Source: Stomorhina lunata
Taxonomy: Eukaryota; Arthropoda; Insecta; Diptera; Rhiniidae
NCBI GenBank assembly: GCA_933228675.1
Contig: OW121744.1
Coordinates: 22,519,536-22,583,535 of the forward strand
Length of the DNA stretch: 64,000 bases
Direction of reading: 5' to 3'
This document shows positions 48,671 to 61,170 of this stretch, one piece after another. The stretch's first letter is position 1, and each line of letters opens with the position of its first letter. The notes below the pieces were generated by a model. The model was not told the origin of the DNA. It saw only the letters and a program-made list of their open reading frames with translations, and made no database searches. The position numbers and the translations under genes are program-made.

Positions 48671-50639
48671 GCGTATACACTATTCTTTTACTAAGAGGAC
48701 GATGTATTGAAAGAACTCTTCCTTTGTTTGCTGTATTTTCAACTAATTATTCAAATATTTCCACTTATTAATATTCTGTTGATTTTAATATAATAAAATT
48801 AATAAACATAAGTTATTAACGAATCAGCGAACATTTGCCTGAGCATCATCAATATGGCCGGGTGATTCTTCAGTTGTGTGGTGTTGTGTTACCTTTTTTC
48901 GCAATTAAATTTTACAGATGAGTAGCGACAGTAACACCGTATTACGAAAAGTTCTAAATTTTTTAGTTAATTTTTTTTTTTTTTTCGATATGAAAAATTT
49001 TTTATGAATAATTCCAAAAAAAATTATAGATTTCTTGAAGCATGGTGTAATCAATTTCCCACATTTTTCAATTAACGGTTACAAATTTATTTCTGTGTTC
49101 ATTAGCACATTTTATGTAATAAAACATTGAAATAGTTAGCAAATGAATTTATTTATGAATATGGTTATTTCCACTAAAGATCCAACAAATTGTAAATTAC
49201 TTAAATTCAAATAAATCTCTAAGATATATTGATATTATATACAAAAGACTCTTTAGGCTATTGATTCAAATCTGAATCACAAAAATGCTTAAATAACAAG
49301 ACTTTCAAAATTTTATATACATCGATATTAAACAAATCTTATAAATATGTTAATGGAATGACCCATATTTTTAACAGTAGTTATTCATGTATGTATTTAT
49401 GACCACTTAACTATAATTAAATTAAAAGCAAAATTAAATTTATTGCATTTAAAATTATATTTCGTTAATAATAAAAAATTATATTAATTTATTTCATACA
49501 TGATTTCCCATTTACAAATTGATTTTATATTAAACAATTGGCATAGATTTTGATTGTGAAATATTATATATTAAAAAAAAACTAATAAAAATCACTTCAA
49601 AATCTCTAGAGTTTAAGTTTAGATTTTCTGGAATTTATCGAGTTTTTAAGTAAAAATTTATTTTCAATTTGTATCAAAAACTTATCCACTATTAGAACCT
49701 TTTAGCAAATCTTAGAACCTTTCAGCAAAACTTTCAACTACATTTGAAAAGTTTTGCTAGACACTTTAAAATTGTAATACCCAGCAAAACTTTTCATTAC
49801 CAAGTAATGAGTTAAACAGCTAAAAATGAATGGGAACTACTTAATCGCGGAGGCGTACTGCAAGACGAAGACTTTTCCACTTACCCACTTTTTATGTTGA
49901 AAACCTGGCAGCTTAACATTACTTGTACTTTTAGGTTTTTAGATCCAAAATTTTGTGCCTACAATTTTTTTTTAAATTTTTGTTAGAAAATTTTCTTTAT
50001 AAAATTTTATATAAAAAAATTTTCAAACTTTTTCCTATAAATTTTTTTCGATAAAAAAATTTCGAAACAAAATATGTCGTGAAAAACATTTTTTTTTCAA
50101 AATTTTTTAAAACAATTTTTAGAAAAAATTATGTAAAAGTTTTCTATAGAAAAAATGTTTCATCAAATTTTTGAATTTAAACTTTTTCTTTGAAAAATTT
50201 TTTGATATAAAAAATTCGAAGCAAAATTTTTTTCAAAATTTTTAGAAAAAAATTATATAAAAGTTTTCTATAGAAGAATTTTTTCATAAAATTTTTAAAT
50301 TTTAACTTTTTCTTAGAAAAAAATTTTTGATAAAAAAAAATTCCAAGCAAAATTTGTCGATAAAAACATTTTTTACCAAAAAGATTCGACGAAAGAATTT
50401 TTTAGAAAAATTTTGATGCAAAAATTCTCATAAAAATTTGTAAACAATTTTTTTTGATGTAAAAATTTTCTTTGCAAAATTTTCTTTTTGAAATGTTTTC
50501 TAGACAATTTTTGAACAAAAACTTTTTCCCAGAAAAAAATTTAAGAAAATTTTCTTTATAAAATTATAAATCGAAAAATCTTCAATATAAAACTTTTCTT
50601 AGAAAAATTTTTTTATTTAAAAAAATTTCTAAAAAAAAT
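48671..50639. other. AT-rich spacer, degenerate satellite at its right part
   Basis: 48671-49930 is AT-rich sequence without a recognisable gene. From about 49960 to 50639 it becomes degenerate AAAATTTTT-type sequence related to the CTATAG satellites, leading into the 29-bp array. Confidence 0.55.
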
Positions 50640-52365
50640 TTATTTCGAAAATTGACTATTTATAGGAAATTTTTCGAAAATTAACTATTTATTGGAAATT
50701 TTTCGAAAATTGACTATTAAAAAGAAATTTTTCGAAAATTTACTATTTATCGAATATTTTTCGAAAATTGACTATTTATAGGAAATTTTTCGAAAATTGA
50801 CTATTTATAGGAAATTTTTCGAAAATTGACTATTTATAGGAAATTTTTCGAAAATTGACTATTTATAGGAAATTTTTCGAAAATTAACTATTTATAGGAA
50901 ATTTTTCGAAAATTGACTATTTATAGGAAATTTTTCGAAAATTTACTATTTATAGGAAATTTTTCGAAAATTTACTATTTATAGGAAATTTTTCGAAAAT
51001 TGACTATTTATAGGAAATTTTTCGAAAATTGACTATTTATAGGAAATTTTTCGAAAATTGACTATTTATAGGAAATTTTTCGAAAATTGATTTATCGGAA
51101 ATTTTTCGAGAATTAACTAATTAAAGGAAATTTTTCGAAAATTGACTATTTATAGAAAATTTTTCGAAAATTTACTTTTTATAGGAATTTTTTCGAAAAT
51201 TGACTATTTATAGGAAATTTTTTCGAAAATTGACTATTATAGGAAATTTTTCGAAAATTGACTATTTATAGGAAATTTTTCGAAAATTGACTATTTGTAG
51301 GATATTTTTCGAAAATTGACCATTTATAGGAAATTTTTCTAAAATTGACTTTTTATAGGAAATTTTTCGAAAATTGACTATTTATTGGAAATTTTTCGTA
51401 ATTGGCTATTTATAGGATATTTTTCGAAAATTTACTATTGATAGGATATTTTTCGAAAATTTACTATTTATAGGAAATTTTTTCGTAAATTGACTATTTA
51501 TTGGAAATTTTTCGAAAATTGACTATTTATAGGAAATTTTTCGAAAATTGTCTTTTTTAGGAAATTTTTCAAAAATTGACTATTTATAGGAAATTTTTCA
51601 AAAATTGACTATTTATAGAAAATTTTTCGAAAATTGACTTTTTATAGGAAATTTTTCGAAAATTGACTATTTATAGGAAATTTTTTCGAAAATTGACTAT
51701 TTATAGGAAATTTTTCGAAAATTTACTATTAATAGGAAATTTTTCGAAAATTGACTATTTATAGGAAATTTTTCGAAAATTAACTATTTATTGGAAATTT
51801 TTCGAAAATTGACTATTTAAAAGAAATTTTTCAAAAATGTACTATTTATCGAAAATTTTTCGAAAAATGACTATTTATAGGAAATTTTTCGAAAATTGAC
51901 TATTTATAGGAAATTTTTTCGAAAATTGACTATTTATAGGAAATTTTTCGAAAATTGACTATTAATAGGAAATTTTTCGAAAATTGACTATTTATAGGAA
52001 ATTTTTCGAAAATTAACTATTTATTGGAAATTTTTCGAAAATTGACTATTTAAAAGAAATTTTTCAAAAATGTACTATTTATCGAAAATTTTTCGAAAAA
52101 TGACTATTTATAGGAAATTTTTCGAAAATTGACAATTTGTAGGATATTTTTCGAAAATTGACTATTTATAGGAAATTTTTCTAAAATTTACTTTTTATAG
52201 GAAATTTTTCGAAAATTGACTATATATAGGAAATTTTTCGAAAATTGACTATTTATTGGAAATTTTTCGTAATTGACTCTTCATAGGATATTTTTCGAAA
52301 ATTTACTATTGATAATATATTTTTCGAAAATTAACTGTTTATTGGAAATTTTTTTTTGAAAATTG
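50640..52365 (-). repeat. 29-bp satellite array, inverted relative to 1557-4710
   Basis: About 58 copies of a unit with GAAAATTGACTATTTATAGG, the reverse complement of the 29-bp unit at 1557-4710. A block with the marker TATTTAAAAGAAATTTTTC appears twice, at about 51813 and 52046, an offset of about 233 bp (eight units), so this array too has block duplications. Confidence 0.96.
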
Positions 52366-53111
52366 ACTAATTTTAATCGATTTGTTTTAGAAAATTTTTT
52401 GATATAAATTTTTTTATAATAATTTTGAAATAGAAAATTGTTCAATATATAATTTAGTTTATAGAAAATTTATAAAATTTCTGTATAGAAAATTATTTGA
52501 TATAGAAACGAAATTACTTCCCGAACCACCCAAATGTCCGTTTGTCTTTCATAGGTACTTGTATTTCCAAGTACAGGACAACATTTTTCAAAAACATTAT
52601 ATTTAGGTCGAGCTTAACCGACAATACTTTCTCACTTGCCTTAATAGCAATCAAAAATTAAAGAACATACAAAACGTGACGTATGCCAAATATTAGGGAT
52701 TTAAATATTTTATTCAAACAATTAAACTTTCAAATAGTGTAACAAAAACGTTTAGGCACGTTTCAAGAATGTGCAACTTACCAAAAAATATAAAATAGTA
52801 AACAAAATACTTATATAGTAGATATGGGTGTCCCAGGAAAATAAAGAAGATTTTTTCAGGAGTGAAATATTTAAATGAGATGTATATATACTTTTTGATT
52901 TCTTAATTTACAAGACACACGTTCTTCTTCAAAATTATTTTCCAGTCTAAGTTGTTTAGCATATTGACTTCGAAATATCAATAAAACAAATAGTTCCTGG
53001 GTTCGAGCCCTAGTCACGGCAATATAAATTTTTGAAATACATTTTTGTCGTAAGCACTACAGCATTGCCACAACTTCGTATCAAATTTGAAAACTTTTTT
53101 GCCTGTCATAA
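52366..53111. other. Spacer without recognisable gene
   Basis: At about 52606-52645, GTCGAGCTTAACCGAC followed by AATACTTTCTCACTTGCC resembles the ends of the GTCY-type repeats. GGGTTCGAGCCC at about 52999-53010 looks like a tRNA T-arm, but no other tRNA parts surround it. No gene supported. Confidence 0.5.
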
Positions 53112-53290
53112 GCAGGAGTAGGCAGGCCATACCACCAGAAGCCGATGAATTTTATGTAATTTTCGTAAATACCACGATCATTAATAAAACTCGTGAAAAT
53201 GAGTATTAAAATCATTCAATTGGAATTTGGATGTTAACAGAGTTGGTTGTTGCCGCATTGTTAAAGAAAAGACAAAAACAAAATATTATT
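53112..53290 (+). repeat. Dispersed sequence R, copy 3
   Basis: Closely matches 12581-12752, from GGAGTAGGCAG and CCATACCACCAG through TTTTCGTAAATACCACGATC to AAAGAAAAGACAAAAACAAA. Downstream, both copies share ATTTTCGATAAAAATATTTT-like sequence leading into the satellite. Confidence 0.9.
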
Positions 53291-53454
53291 ATTTTTGTAA
53301 ACATTTGGGAATATTTTTGTAAATATTGGGAGTATTTTTCAAAACAGAAATAAATTCTAATATAAAACAATTTTAGATATTTATATTTTTTTAGATATTT
53401 TCGATCCAAAACTGTTTTTTTAGATAATTTTTTTTTTTTAATTTTTCTTTGGAA

Positions 53455-53930
53455 AATTTTTCGATAAAAATATTTTTCTGTAAAAATTTTCGATAAAAGT
53501 ATTTTTATATCAAAAAATATTTAAGTCTTCTATAGAAAAATTTTTGATAAAAAAATTTTCTTTAAAAATATTTTCTATAGAAAAATTTTTGAAAACAAAA
53601 ATTTTCTATAGAAAAATTTTGGATAAAAGCATTTCCTACAGAAAAATTTTTGATAAAAAAAAATTTCTATAGAAAAATTTTTGATGAAAAAATTTTCTGT
53701 AGAAAAATTTTTGATGAAAAAATTTTCTGTAGAAAAATTTTTGATGAAAAAATTTTCTATAGAAAAATTTTTGATGAAAAAATTTTCTATAGAAAAATTT
53801 TTGATAAAAAAATTTTTAATCAAAAAATTTTCCAAAGAAAAATTTTTTATTAAAAATTTTCCATCAAAAAATTTCTATATCAAAAAATTTTCTATACAGA
53901 AATTTTATAAATTTTCTATAAACTAAATTA
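53455..53930 (+). repeat. 30-bp AT satellite (GATAAA/GATGAA type)
   Basis: Tandem 30-bp units with TTTTTGATGAAAAAATTTTC and CTATAG or CTGTAG. Overlapping frames on both strands (53575-53926) are satellite translation. Confidence 0.93.
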
Positions 53931-54002
53931 TATATCGAAAAAATTTCTATTTCAAAATTATTATAAAAAATTTTATATCAAAAAAATTTCTAAAACAAAT
54001 TA

Positions 54003-54205
54003 GTTTATTTTCGAAAAATTTTCAATAAATAGTTCATTTTCGAAAAATATCCTATCAATAGTCAATTTTTGAAAAATATCTTATAAAAAGTCAATTTTCG
54101 AAAAATATCCTATAAATAGTAAATTTACGAAAAATTCCCTATAAATAGTCAGTTTTTGAAAAATTTCCTATAAATAGTTAATTTTCGAAAAATTTCCTAA
54201 AAATA
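54003..54205 (+). repeat. Short patch of 29-bp satellite
   Basis: About seven diverged units with TCGAAAAATTTCCTATAAATAG, in the orientation of the array at 1557-4710 (only part of the unit is quoted here as positions: the AATAG segment ends each unit). It sits between two CTATAG-type blocks. Confidence 0.85.
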
Positions 54206-57060
54206 GTCAAAATTTATAAACAAAATGTATTTTTATAAAAAAAAATGTTAATGAAAAAATTTTCTATAGAAAAATTTTTAATAAAAAAATTTTCTATAGA
54301 AAATTTTTTGATTAAAACATTTGCTATAAAAAAGTTTTTAATAAACAAATTTCTATAGGACAATTTTTGATGAAAAAATTTTATACAGAAATATTTTTGA
54401 TAAAAGAATTTTCTAAAGAAAATTTTTTGATAACAAAATTTTCTATAGAAAAATTTTTGATAAAAAAAGATTCTATAGAAAAATTTTTGATAAAAAAAAA
54501 GTTCTTAGAAATTTTTGATAAAAAAATTTCTTAGAAATTTTTGATAAAAAAATTTCTATAGAAAAATTAATGATGAAGAAATTTTCTATAGAAAAGTGTT
54601 TGGTAAAGAAATTTTCTATAGAAAATTTTTGATAAAGAAATTTTCTATAGAAAAATTTGTAATAAAAAAAAAATTCTATAGAAAAATTTTGATTAAAGAA
54701 TTTTCTATAGAAAAGTTTTTGATAAAAAATTTTCTATGGAAAAATTTTTGATAAAAAAATTTTCTAAGAAAAATTTTTGATAAAAAAAATATTTATAGAA
54801 ATTTTTGACAAAAAAATTGTCTATAGAAATTTTTGATAAAAAAAAATTTTCTATAGAAATTTTTGATGAAAAAATTTCTATAAAAATTTTCGATAAAGAA
54901 ATTTTCTATAGAAAAATTTTTGATAAAGAAATTTTCTAAAGAATAACTTTTGATAAAAAAAAATTTTTGATAAAGTAATTTCTATAGAAAAATTTTGATA
55001 AAAAAAATTTCTATAAAAAAATTTTTGATAAAGAAATTTTCTATAGAAAAATTTTTGATAAAAAAATTTTCTATAGAAAACTTTTTGATAAAAAAATTTT
55101 CTATACAAACTTTCTGATATAGAAATTTTCTATAGGAACATTTTTGATAAAAATAAATTCTATAGAAAAATTTTTGTTAAAAAATTTTATATAGAAAATT
55201 ATTGATAAAAAAAATTTCTATAGAAAAATTTTTAATGAAAAAAAATTTCTATAGAAAAAAAATTTTTCTATAGAAAAATTTTTAATAAAAAAAAATCTTG
55301 ATAAAAAAAATCCATAGAAAAATTTTTGATAAAAAAATTTTCCATAGAAAAATTTTTGATAAAAAAAAATTGTCTAGAGACATTGTTGATAAAGAAATTT
55401 TTTATACCAAAATTTTTCATAAAAAATTTTCTATAGAAAAATGTTTGATAAAGAAATTTTCCTTTAAAAAAAAAATTTCTATAGAAATTTTTGATAAAAA
55501 AATTGTCTAAAGAAATTTTTGATAAAAAATTGTCTATAGAAATTTTTGATAACAAATTTTCTATAGAAAAATTTTTGATAAAAAATTGTCTATAGAAAAA
55601 TTTGTGATAAAAAAAAATTCTATAGAAAAAAATTGTTAATAAAAATAAATCTATAGAAAAATTTTTGATAAAAAAAATCCATAGAAAAATTTTTGATAAA
55701 GAAGTTTTCCATAGAAAATTTTTTGATAAAAAAAAATTGTCTATAGAAACATTTTTGATAAAGAAATTTTCTATACCAAAATTTTTCATAAAAAATTTTC
55801 TATAGAAAAATTTTTGATAAAGAAATTTTCCTTTAAAAAAAATTTCTATAGAAATTTTTGATAAAAAATTGTCTAAAGAAATTTTTGATAAAAAATTGTC
55901 TATAGAAATTTTTGATAAAAAATTGTCTATAGAAATTTTTGATAAAAAATTTTCTATAGAAAAATTTTTGATAAAAAATTGTCTATAGAAAAATTTTTGA
56001 TAAAAAAAATTCTATAGAAAATTATTGATAAAAAAATTTCTATAGCAAAATTTTTAATGAAAAAAATTTCTATAGAAAAATTTTTGATAAAAAAATTTTC
56101 TATAGAAAAATTTTTAATAAAAAAAAATCTATAGAAAAATTTTTGATAACAAAAATCCGTAGAAAAATTTTTGATAAAGAAATTTTCCATAGAATAATTT
56201 TTGATAAAAAAAAATTGTCTATAGAAACATTTTTGATAAAGAAATTTTCTATACCAAAATTTTTCATAAAAAATTTTCTATAGAAAAATTTTTGATAAAG
56301 AAATTTTCCTTTAAAAAAAAATTTCTATAGAAATTTTTGATAAAAAAAAATTTCTATAGAAATTTTTGATAAAAAAAATTGTCTAAAGAAATTTTTGATA
56401 AAAAATTGTCTATAGAAATTTTTGATAAAAAATTTTCTATAGAAAAATTTTTGATAAAAAATTGTCTAGAGAAAAATTTTTGATAAAAAAAATTCTATAG
56501 AAAAATTTTGATAAAAGAATTTTCTATTAAAAAAATTTTGATAAAAAATTTTTTATAGAAAAATTTTTGATTATGAAATTTTCTATAGAAAAATTTTGAT
56601 AAAATAATTTTCTGCAAAAAAATGTTTGATAAAAAATTTTCTGTAGAAACATTTTTGATAAAGAAAATAGAAAAATGTTTGATGAAAAAAATTTCTATAG
56701 AAATTTTTGATAAAAAAATTGTATATAGAAATTTTTGATAAAAAAAATTGTCTATAGAAATTTTTGAAAAAAAAAAATTTGACAAAAAAATTTTCTGTAG
56801 AAAAATTTTTGATAAAAAATTTTCTATAGAAAAATTTTTGATAAAGAAATTTTCTATAGAAAAATTTTTGATAAAGAAATTTTCTATAGAAAAATTTTTG
56901 ATAAAAAAATTTCTATAGAAATTTTTAATAAAAAAATTTTTGAGAAAAAAATTTTCTATAGAAAAGTTTTTGATTAAAAAATTTTCTATACACATTTTTT
57001 TTTATCAAATTTTTGATAAAAAAAAAATTTCTACAAAAAAATTTTTGAGAATAAATATTA
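54206..57060 (+). repeat. Degenerate 30-bp AT satellite with block duplications
   Basis: GATAAA-type units, many truncated. A block with the marker TATACCAAAATTTTTCATAA recurs at about 55404, 55771 and 56250, so segments of roughly 0.4-0.5 kb are duplicated. Frames such as 55268-55789 (173 codons, minus) and 56495-56995 (166 codons, minus) are satellite translation with Phe-, Ile-, Asn- and Lys-rich repeats and not genes. Confidence 0.92.
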
Positions 57061-57071
57061 AATTTACAATA

Positions 57072-57204
<133 letters not shown>

Positions 57205-57280
57205 CAAATATTAAAAAAATACTTATTTTAGTTAAAATTATAAAAAATGGCAACTCTGCCGTTCTCTTTGCGCCGACCCG

Positions 57281-58365
57281 AGGTCATGTGTCTTATTCTT
57301 TATTTGTATTTTTTAAAAAACACTGGGAGACTCTATTAAACAAATAATTTTAATAGTTTGTTATATAAAATTCTTTAATATTTACACAAAGAATTTAATA
57401 TTTTAAGATCATTCGGATTAAAATTTGTAAACTTTACATTTCATTGTAAATTTAACATGATTCGATATGTTTTCTTTTATTAAATAATTAATTGAATAAT
57501 TTTGTTTACTTTTCATTTCCTTGTGTTTGTTGAAGACATTTAAGTAAAATAAATTTTAATCAAATTAGATTTTTAAACAAAAACAAATAAACTGGGGTTA
57601 TAGGCCTAGGTGAGGACACACAAAAACCATTTTCAAAAATTTCTTAACACATGCAAAATTTTGAGATATTCGCAAAAAACTGTTTTCGGGTAGGTCGTAG
57701 TACTAGAGTGTTATCAATGATAATAATTGCATGTTTATGCACAAAAAAAGTGTATCTTTAAAGCCAGGGAAACCTTCTTTTTCATACAAATAAAATACTT
57801 ATCCCTACTATAAACGGTCTTCAAATTTATTACATATAGACCTTTAAATAGACTAGTTATTTGATTTTAATTAGTTTTGAAATATTTCATTGTTTTTGCT
57901 TCGAATCATTCCTTGCAAAGCCGCTTTGTAAGGTGCAGTATTTCTTTTTTTTTATAATACTCTAGTATGAAGTTAGCTATGGCTGTTTATGCTTGAGAGC
58001 ATTTTCTCACACTTAATTATTATTTATTTATGTAAGCGAAAATTCTTCATTTGTAGGTATAACCAACAAAAAAGTGACTGCAAAAGAAAAGTTTGTATTG
58101 CACCATTTAACAAGAAAAATACTTTTTAAGTGCTTTATTATCCCAAGCTACGAAGACCGCGAAAATAAAAAATTCTGTAGATACTATTTGTTCCCCCAAT
58201 TTTCTATAAAATAAGAACTTTTTGTATTGTTACTTTTAGTGTTTTTATCACTACTTTTAGTTTTATTTATAAAAAACTAAAACTATGAGGTCGGGTCTAT
58301 AAGTCCATGACTTTTTAAATTTCCATACTCTCAATTGGGAAACTCAAACTGTCTAGTATTTATCT

Positions 58366-58370
<5 letters not shown>
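57281..58370. other. Spacer without recognisable gene
   Basis: Unique-looking AT-rich sequence between the end of element E and the next dispersed repeat. No frame, RNA gene or repeat family that I can support. Confidence 0.5.
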
Positions 58371-58413
<43 letters not shown>

Positions 58414-59450
58414 GCTATCTCCAAAACGGCTCTAACGGTTTTGATACAATTTGGGCGATTTTTCCGTATAGATCAAATAAGAAGGGACTTTTAGAAATTT
58501 TGCCGCTAAGGGGGTAAAAAAGGGTAAAAAGTGGAATATATCAAAAACATTATGTCTCCCAAGGTAATAGGTGTAGAAACAAAATTTAAATAACGTTATA
58601 AAAATGAGTAGACAGGTGTTTGGTACTTTTCTGAAACTATGGATGAAAATTGATTTTTTTGGTACATTTTTTAACCCACTCTTTTCTTTTGAACCAAAGA
58701 ATATAGAAAAGAACTTTGTACTGCAATCAATAGATGTGGAAAAAATATTGAAGAAATATTTGGTACTTTTTTTGATTTCGGGAGCCAAAATGGGTATAAA
58801 AGGGATTAAATGATATCTTAACAACGCATGAAGTAATATGAATAGGAACAATATGTTAACTGCTTTTTTTATAAAATGTACCGAATTCAATTCAAGTCTA
58901 AAGAAGTAAAAAATATGAATGTGGAACTTTTTTGAAATTAGGGGATACAAAATTGGACAAAATTAGTAATGTTATAACTTTTAAACAAATGAATATTTGT
59001 CTGTCTGTATGTTCTTTATAGAATAGTAAACTATGCATTTGATCATGGGATGCTCTTAAGCGAAGATGTTGCGGATAAGTTGGCGAAGGTTTTTAAGTTA
59101 GTAAGACTAATTTCCGACAGGTGGCGCCACTGAAAATTACTCAAAATTAATTAAATCGTAAACTGTGCATTTGATCATGCTATGATCTTTAGCAAAGTTG
59201 TTGCACATGAGCCGACAAAGGTTTTTTAAGTTGGTGTGAACTATTTCTGACAGGTGGCGCTACTGAAAATTACTCAAAGTGAGTTAAATCGTAAACTGTG
59301 TATTTAATCATTCTATAATCTTTAGCAAAGTTGTTGCACATGAGCCGACGAAGGTTTCTTAGTTGGTATGAACAAATTTCGACAGGTGGAGCTACTGAAA
59401 ACTTTCAAAATGAATGAAATCGTAAACTGTCGTAAATTAACTTAATATAT
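58371..59450 (-). repeat. Dispersed repeat with 131-bp tandem units and (TA)n end, copy 2
   Basis: Reverse complement of the family at 10227-11775: TA tract at 58376-58407, ATGGCTATCTC next to it, then the middle part, then three 131-bp units with GGTGGCGCCACTG-like motifs near 59121, 59253 and 59384. A 172-codon minus-strand frame (58432-58950) covers the middle part. Copy 1 encodes a related but broken peptide (shared TSIDCSTKF), so this could be an old coding remnant, but I recognise no domain and repeat homology alone explains the likeness. Confidence 0.85.
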
Positions 59451-60199
59451 CGTGGGCCTGTATTCAATACCGCCTATCATCAGCGAAAAATATTTGAATT
59501 TGGAAATTTCTCATTATTAAGCGGTTCAAGATATTTAAAAACGCTTTTCACTGTTTTATTTATTGAACTGTTGGCTACAAAAACAACGTTTTGCCCTCAA
59601 AAGGACATGGGAAGGAGTTGCAATTCGGGGAATTAAATTATGCCATTGTTTTTATTTCGTGTAAAACCTTTGAAAACCCAAAAAAGTAGATTTACCCTAG
59701 TAAGTATGTAGGCAGTAAACATTGAAATTCGATTCCAATTTTATTTTGTTCAATTTTATCATTCCTTAATTACAATTATTATCATGGCCTCATTTCTAAA
59801 CATTGAAATTTAATTCCCATTTTTTTCAATTTTATCATTCCTTAATTAGAATAATTATCATGGCTTCATTTCTAAAAAAAAAAATAAATACAATTATACT
59901 CGTAACAAAATATTTTTTGCACATAGTTTGCATGAATACTTCCAAAGAAATTTTAACCCATACACAAAATTTTTAAATAATCTAAAATCTGTTGATCTAA
60001 TATTTATGCTTTGGTACTGACATGCTGTCATCGGCACTGAATTTTGTCAACGTAACATTTATGTTGTCTTAAAATTGTTTCCAATGATGATCTCCCAGAG
60101 TTGGTCTAATGCAGAAACTAGGGCCAAGGAATTAGTAACGTAAAGAAAAAGTTAAATTCAGTCGATCGTTAATAATACTGTGCTAGTTGACAAAATCGA
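59451..60199. other. Spacer without recognisable gene
   Basis: AT-rich sequence with a local duplication (AACATTGAAATT, then TTTATCATTCCTTAATTA, at about 59721-59780 and 59799-59850). No gene seen. Confidence 0.5.
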
Positions 60200-60392
60200 C
60201 AAAAGGGAGTCTAAAGATAAATCGTGTATGTTGAATTCTAGATTAGCTCTAGTTTTCGAGATATAGCGTTTTAAAGAAATTGAAGGAGGTTGCGCAATAA
60301 ATATTCGCGTAACTCGAAAACTCTTTATTTTCTTGAACTAAAAGAAAAAACCGAAATTCGGCAACAAAATTATCTTGCAGACAACATTAATT
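60200..60392 (+). repeat. Dispersed sequence with GAGATATAGCGTT, copy 1
   Basis: Contains TTTTCGAGATATAGCGTT, AACTCGAAAACTCTTTATTT and ATTCGGCAACAAAATTATCT. It recurs at 62590-62755 (same strand) and inverted at 62880-63085. Confidence 0.8.
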
Positions 60393-61058
60393 ATTATACC
60401 CTTCACCACCATAGGTGGAAAGCGTATTATAAGTTTGTGCTGATGTTTGTAACGCATAGAAATATTTGTCTTAGACCCACCTTTTCGTATACCAATAGGC
60501 TTAGAATCACTTTTTGAGTCGATTTAGCGATGTCTGTCCGTCCGTCCGTCCGTCTGGCTGGCTGGACCCCCATGTAAACCTTGTAATCAAACTACAGGTC
60601 GCAATTCTAAAGATAATTTGATTAAATTTGGCACATATCATTTTTTTGATAATGGGACCATGGCTATTGAAATTGGTCAAAATCGGTCCATTATTTATGG
60701 TACCTCCCATAGGTCCCACTTCCCGGAATTGCTATATTGGCCACGAATATCAATATTTTTTCATGAAATTTAAAACAAATACTGCTTATGTCAACTAAAA
60801 CCACTGTACCAAATTTTGTTGAAATCGGTCCACATTTGACCATAGCTCCCATACAAACTCTTCTTTAAAAACCCACTAAATGAGACAAAAAATCACTAAA
60901 ACGCTCGTAAATCTAAAGATAATGGAAATTTTGAGTCTATTTTCTGCATACATAATTTTTGTAACAACTGTAATCAATCTGCCAAATTTCGAGATAATCG
61001 GTCCACATTTGACCCTAGCTCTCATATAAGTCCAAATGACGGAAACAGGTTGAATATA

Positions 61059-61088
61059 TCGGGTGTTTTTTATTGAGGTATAGAACTT
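61059..61088 (+). repeat. Left terminal inverted repeat of the DD41D transposon
   Basis: About 30 bp. Pairs with the reverse complement of 62333-62361, with a few mismatches and a one-base length difference. Confidence 0.88.
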
Positions 61089-61170
61089 TAAGTTGGCATC
61101 ACTTTTTTAACTGGCGGCCATTTTGTCAGCTATCAAGTGATTAATATTTAGTTTGGTTTGCCATTTCATC

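Noticed and set aside
52995..53017. tRNA gene suggested by GGGTTCGAGCCC
   Set aside because: Only a T-arm-like piece; no acceptor, D-arm or anticodon stem can be formed from the AT-rich flanks.
55268..55789. 173-codon minus-strand frame, the longest outside the transposase, as a gene
   Set aside because: Pure satellite translation rich in Phe, Ile, Asn and Lys, with no domain and shadow frames on the opposite strand.
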